NCBI GenBank assembly: GCA_964016985.1 | Contig: OZ024821.1 | Location: 129,293,555 to 129,357,554, forward strand | Source: Anodontia alba | Lineage: Eukaryota; Mollusca; Bivalvia; Lucinida; Lucinidae | Direction: 5' to 3' | DNA length: 64,000 nt | Part shown: in pieces, positions 60,705 to 64,000 of the stretch | Position numbering within the stretch: the stretch's first letter is position 1 | How the letters are laid out: every line of letters starts with the position of its first letter | Notes under the pieces: model-generated | Databases searched by the model: none | The model's input: only the letters and a program-made list of their open reading frames with translations | Told to the model about the DNA's origin: nothing | Translations under genes and position numbers: made by a program

Positions 60705-61009
60705 CGGACAACGCATTAGCAGAGGCTGATCAGAGCCTCTTACAGAATCAATGGGTTTGAAAGATATGTCGACAAACAGATATTAACCAGATCAGAAGGC
60801 GCGTATGCACACGCTTATCTGGACCTTCGCTGTTCGCATACGACATAGGGGCATTTTCTCACATTGCGCATCATTTAAAACAACAGACGATGCAGCTGAT
60901 ACTTAAATCATTATTTTAAATTACCGTCCCCTCTACATCCCACACAGTCTGTCTGCGGTATTATCGCCTTAGCTAGCTGTAAAAGTGCTTTAAACCCCCC
61001 CCGGTGGTT
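60705..61009. other. Intergenic, no gene recognised
   Basis: Continues the original target sequence ('cggacaacgcattagcagag'). Contains dispersed 'gatcagagcc' type repeats only. Confidence 0.5.
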
Positions 61010-61320
61010 TACTCTACTGACCGTTCTAAGGCGGTGGTCCCGGTGTTAGTCTTACTCTTTGTTGCTTTGTGGTTTATTCTACGAGGCGATTTATTGAATG
61101 TCTTACTATGTGTCATTTTGGTCTTGTGTTTTTCAGTCCTTTTAGTATTGCGATTACCTCGCTTGGGGAAGAGAGAGCTAATCTTAGTGCTTTTCGTACG
61201 TTTGTTCGATTTGTGCTTATTTGGATTTGTCGGTTTCCTCTTCCTCTTGGTGTCTGGGAATGGCTGCGGTTTGTGATTGTGGCACTCCCTGGACTTTTCT
61301 CTTACCTTTTTTTTTGTCTA
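61010..61320 (+). repeat. RepF dispersed repeat, copy 4
   Basis: The most complete copy, from 'ctactgaccgttctaaggcg' to 'tccctggacttttctcttac'. Several overlapping frames of 60-110 codons exist but none is shared with the other copies. The sequence from 61321 to 61724 has no recognised feature. Confidence 0.7.
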
Positions 61321-61724
61321 TTCAGAACACATACTATCTACATGCTGCTGTTTATATTTACACCGTTTTTCGACGGTCGCAGTGGAGGGGTCATTTAATG
61401 ACAATTTGAGCCAAAATGTCAGGGATCGTACCTCCGGAGATGTGCGCCAAACATACAGATCAGACTGCGCAGATAATCTTTGCTGGGCAGATGAGGTAAC
61501 TTTACATCCTTGGTTATCTAAACTGCGCCTATCAGAATCTTCGTTAGATGTACATATCTGAACGTACGCTTTCATTTAATTAGCACTTTCGTTCTGACAC
61601 AATAGTTTCATACAAAAATTTGTTACTCTGCTTTAAACAGCTTTCAAAAAATCGTTTTTTTGCCTGGCGCTTCATCCAGATTCAGCTAGAATAAATTGCA
61701 TGCAATATGGGTGGCGAATGTTAC

Positions 61725-62001
61725 CATCACGAAAACATGCCTATATAATTTTGACCCCTTTAAGACTCACTTTTATGTAGTAAAATCGGGGTTTACAGCG
61801 GCATTCATTATTTTTCACATTCCTGCTAAAAAAACTAAATTGTTGATACTCGTTAGTACCGCCTCTCCAAGGCGGTTCCACGGGGTACCCACAATCTATA
61901 TTCTGAGCAGAAATATGAAAAATATTAGCTTTTTATCTGAACTTTTTTAGGTTTTGGAGATGAAATTTTCTATATATTTGAATAGGCGTGTTTTCGTAAT
62001 G
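61725..62001 (+). mobile_element. PalA MITE copy 19, diverged
   Basis: Ends intact (CATCACG to CGTAATG) but the central palindrome has several mismatches, so this is an older copy. Confidence 0.85.
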
Positions 62002-62297
62002 CATAGTCGAAACAGGAGACAAATTGCTTACAAGACGTATTATTTATACATGTACATAGCATAAATAAGAGTATTTTTAATTCGAAAGTCATTTAAGGGA
62101 AATGAATACATTTTCGAGGGAGACAACTCTGTTTTGCCCCCTTCTGAAAAGGGATCTAATGACCTTTAAACAGTCTTGATTGTCATGTTGGGTTAACATC
62201 GGAAATAAGTTTACATCATCGCAACGTTTAATTGATCGGTGCAGGTCTCTTAATATAGCTTTTGGTATGATCATAGAGTCTTCGATTGGCTCACAAA

Positions 62298-62357
62298 GGA
62301 TTTTTTATATTTGCCGGGATCGCGGTGTGTAACGATCCCGGCAAATATAAAGAAATC
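62298..62357. other. Short perfect hairpin
   Basis: TATATTTGCCGGGATCG and its exact complement enclose a 10-base loop. It could be a tiny MITE or a structured RNA element. No other copy was seen in the window. From 62358 to 62729 nothing else is recognisable. Confidence 0.6.
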
Positions 62358-62729
62358 TTATAACAAATTGTGTTATAAGCAGATTAATGCCTATTTTATT
62401 TTCTTTTCAATCAAGAAATTTATAAAGCTTAATTAAACCGTACATTAAAGAATCACATTTTTGTTCTTATTTTACCTATTACTTATTTTACCTATTACAT
62501 TGAAAGCTTATTAAACTTTAGCATACCTTGTCCCATATCTCTAAGTAAACATGAACAAAATTTGCGCCGGTACTCAGACGTTTACGTCTAAATATTTTGT
62601 CTTGTGTCGTATATTATGAACAACGTTTAAGGTAGATTTGGATTGTTTGAATTGATGTTTTACGGCCCAGTCAACCTATGAAGGTCATTTTGAGTCGGCC
62701 AGTTTACCTAACCACTCTTTTCCTGGGCG

Positions 62730-64000
62730 TCCCGTGCTGGTCCCGGGCTTAGAATAGGCCAGACGTACCCTCTGCGTGACGTACGAGCCGGCTAAAAGAG
62801 GCCGCCCGTGACCACCCGGGCCCTCGAAATAGGTGGCTGCCTTCCGCTTCTGTGGCAGTTGGGTAAAACCCCTAACATAACAGAGCAACCGTCCGTTCAA
62901 CCGGTATAATTCCAGACTATAAAATTAAATTTATTGAAATGCATCTTAAATAGGAAAAAACAAATTTCGCGAGATCTATCCTTTTAAACCTTTCCTATCT
63001 CATGTTACTAACATGCTTCATTTGTTTGTGTATCATTCTGTGCCCGTGGGTCGCACATGGGACGAAGATTATAACCTCATCTGTATTTAACATATGTGTT
63101 TGTCTTGTGTTTGTGTCATTTTTCCGAACTCTAGCATTCTCCACATTAAAAAGTAAGATGCATTTATGATTGTTAGATAAAAAAACTAAACGTTTTTCAA
63201 GGTATGAAAGCTACATATCATTTGAAAGCTACATATCATCTAACACAGCTTATTTGTTTGACTCTCTTAAAAAATGAATCCAAAATGAATCCTTCTTTTA
63301 ATAAATTGTTTATTTTAAATATGGATCTACTAATTTATATTAAAAATAACCTTTCAATTTCCCAGACGTTTTCGGCCTCCCTTGTCTGTAGGGAATAAAA
63401 TCTACAGATCACTTTCCTTCTGTAGTGGATAGGGTGTAATCCCCTATTAAAACAGGAACCACCTGTTTGCCGTGGGTGGCGTCTCGTATGCTGGGAGAGG
63501 GGAACCTGATGATTGAGGAAAGCCCAGGGATCTCCAGCTTTTCAACACATCATTTTGGCCCTTATTTCAGATAGAAGAGCGGTCTGGGTTAGATCCGGCC
63601 TGGATCAATCGGCTCAGTCGTGCCAAGCTCTAGAAGCGCACAACTTGTTCTTAGCTTCTTTCTCTCTTTCATACGTATCTTTATGGTACCAAACCGGGCT
63701 TATTTTTCTCATGTTCCTCTAACTTTAAGTGAGTTTCAATGGGCGGCGGCTGAAGGGTCAATTGGTGGGCTTGTATTGGGGCTTTGGCGGAAACCTCTGT
63801 GAGTGGAGGCTGTGGATAGGGGGATGAAAACTGTTCATAAATTTTTCTATGGAAATTTAGATGAATAGGTGGGAAATCATCTAAGCATGAGGCCGAGCTG
63901 AAGACTCTGATCTTGACACCGAGTATAATAGCAATGTAGCCTTGACGTTAGAAATAGGAGATCCATTTCTGTTAAACGTCCCCTTGTAGGGCTCCATGGA
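62730..64000 (+). mobile_element. Non-LTR retrotransposon copy 3, 5' part, cut by the window end
   Basis: Begins at the same base as the other 5' monomers (TCCCGTGCTGGTCCCGGG) after unrelated flank. It has one monomer and the full leader, and ends just after the first ORF1 ATG (63996-63998). The distance from monomer start to ATG (1266) matches copy 1 (1267 from its second monomer). Small frames in the leader, e.g. 63620-63802, are identical in all three copies, but this may reflect recent spread and not coding. Confidence 0.92.

Noticed and set aside
6116..62000. Recurring predicted peptides containing EPPRRGGSNEYPQ across many places
   Set aside because: They are translations of the PalA palindrome in different copies, not a protein family. 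Flanking frames are unrelated and many copies are broken.

Overview
The window is eukaryotic and animal. It holds one spliced minus-strand gene with metazoan extracellular domains (SUEL-type galactose-binding lectin, von Willebrand D, C8), canonical GT-AG introns of 3.5-7 kb, a TATA/initiator promoter, and a very dense load of MITEs, satellites and retrotransposons. The AT-rich intergenic DNA, the many hairpin repeats and the RNase H-bearing non-LTR elements suggest a marine invertebrate, most likely a bivalve mollusc. That assignment is inference, not proof. Names such as PalA, MarB, HpC, MarD, PbE and RepF are labels coined here for repeat families seen within this window.

Layout. 1-9.06 kb: the gene's next intron or its 3' flank, with a 28-bp minisatellite, a 3.8-kb long-TIR foldback transposon (1682-5456, perfect 9-bp target duplication), two tRNA-derived SINE-like units and PalA copies. 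9.06-30.3 kb: the minus-strand gene, five exons recognised (30248-30293, 26465-26755, 21520-21767, 14349-14650, 9065-9354), all in compatible phase and open at the 3' end. Its introns hold a miniature LTR retrotransposon (TRIM) family with a tRNA-like Pol III unit inside the LTR (two copies), a broken Tc1 transposon, a 113-bp satellite array of about 18 units and many MITEs. 30.4-45.2 kb: gene-poor, with a degraded unrecognised coding block (31.7-33.6 kb), fragments of L1/CR1-like LINEs, simple repeats and MITEs. 45.7-47.0 kb: a speculative two-exon plus-strand gene for a Pro-Tyr-rich 29-residue peptide. 47.8-60.7 kb: two head-to-tail copies of an I-superfamily-like non-LTR retrotransposon (ORF1 with zinc knuckles; ORF2 with endonuclease, RT and RNase H) enclosed by a single 16-bp target duplication. 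62.7-64.0 kb: the 5' end of a third copy, cut by the window edge.

The only host gene supported with confidence is the lectin-VWD-C8 gene, which probably encodes a secreted, disulfide-rich extracellular or mucus protein. Almost everything else is mobile or repetitive DNA. The most unusual items are the tRNA-bearing TRIM, the retrotransposon dimer inside one target duplication, and a PalA insertion that lies between two copies of a splice acceptor.
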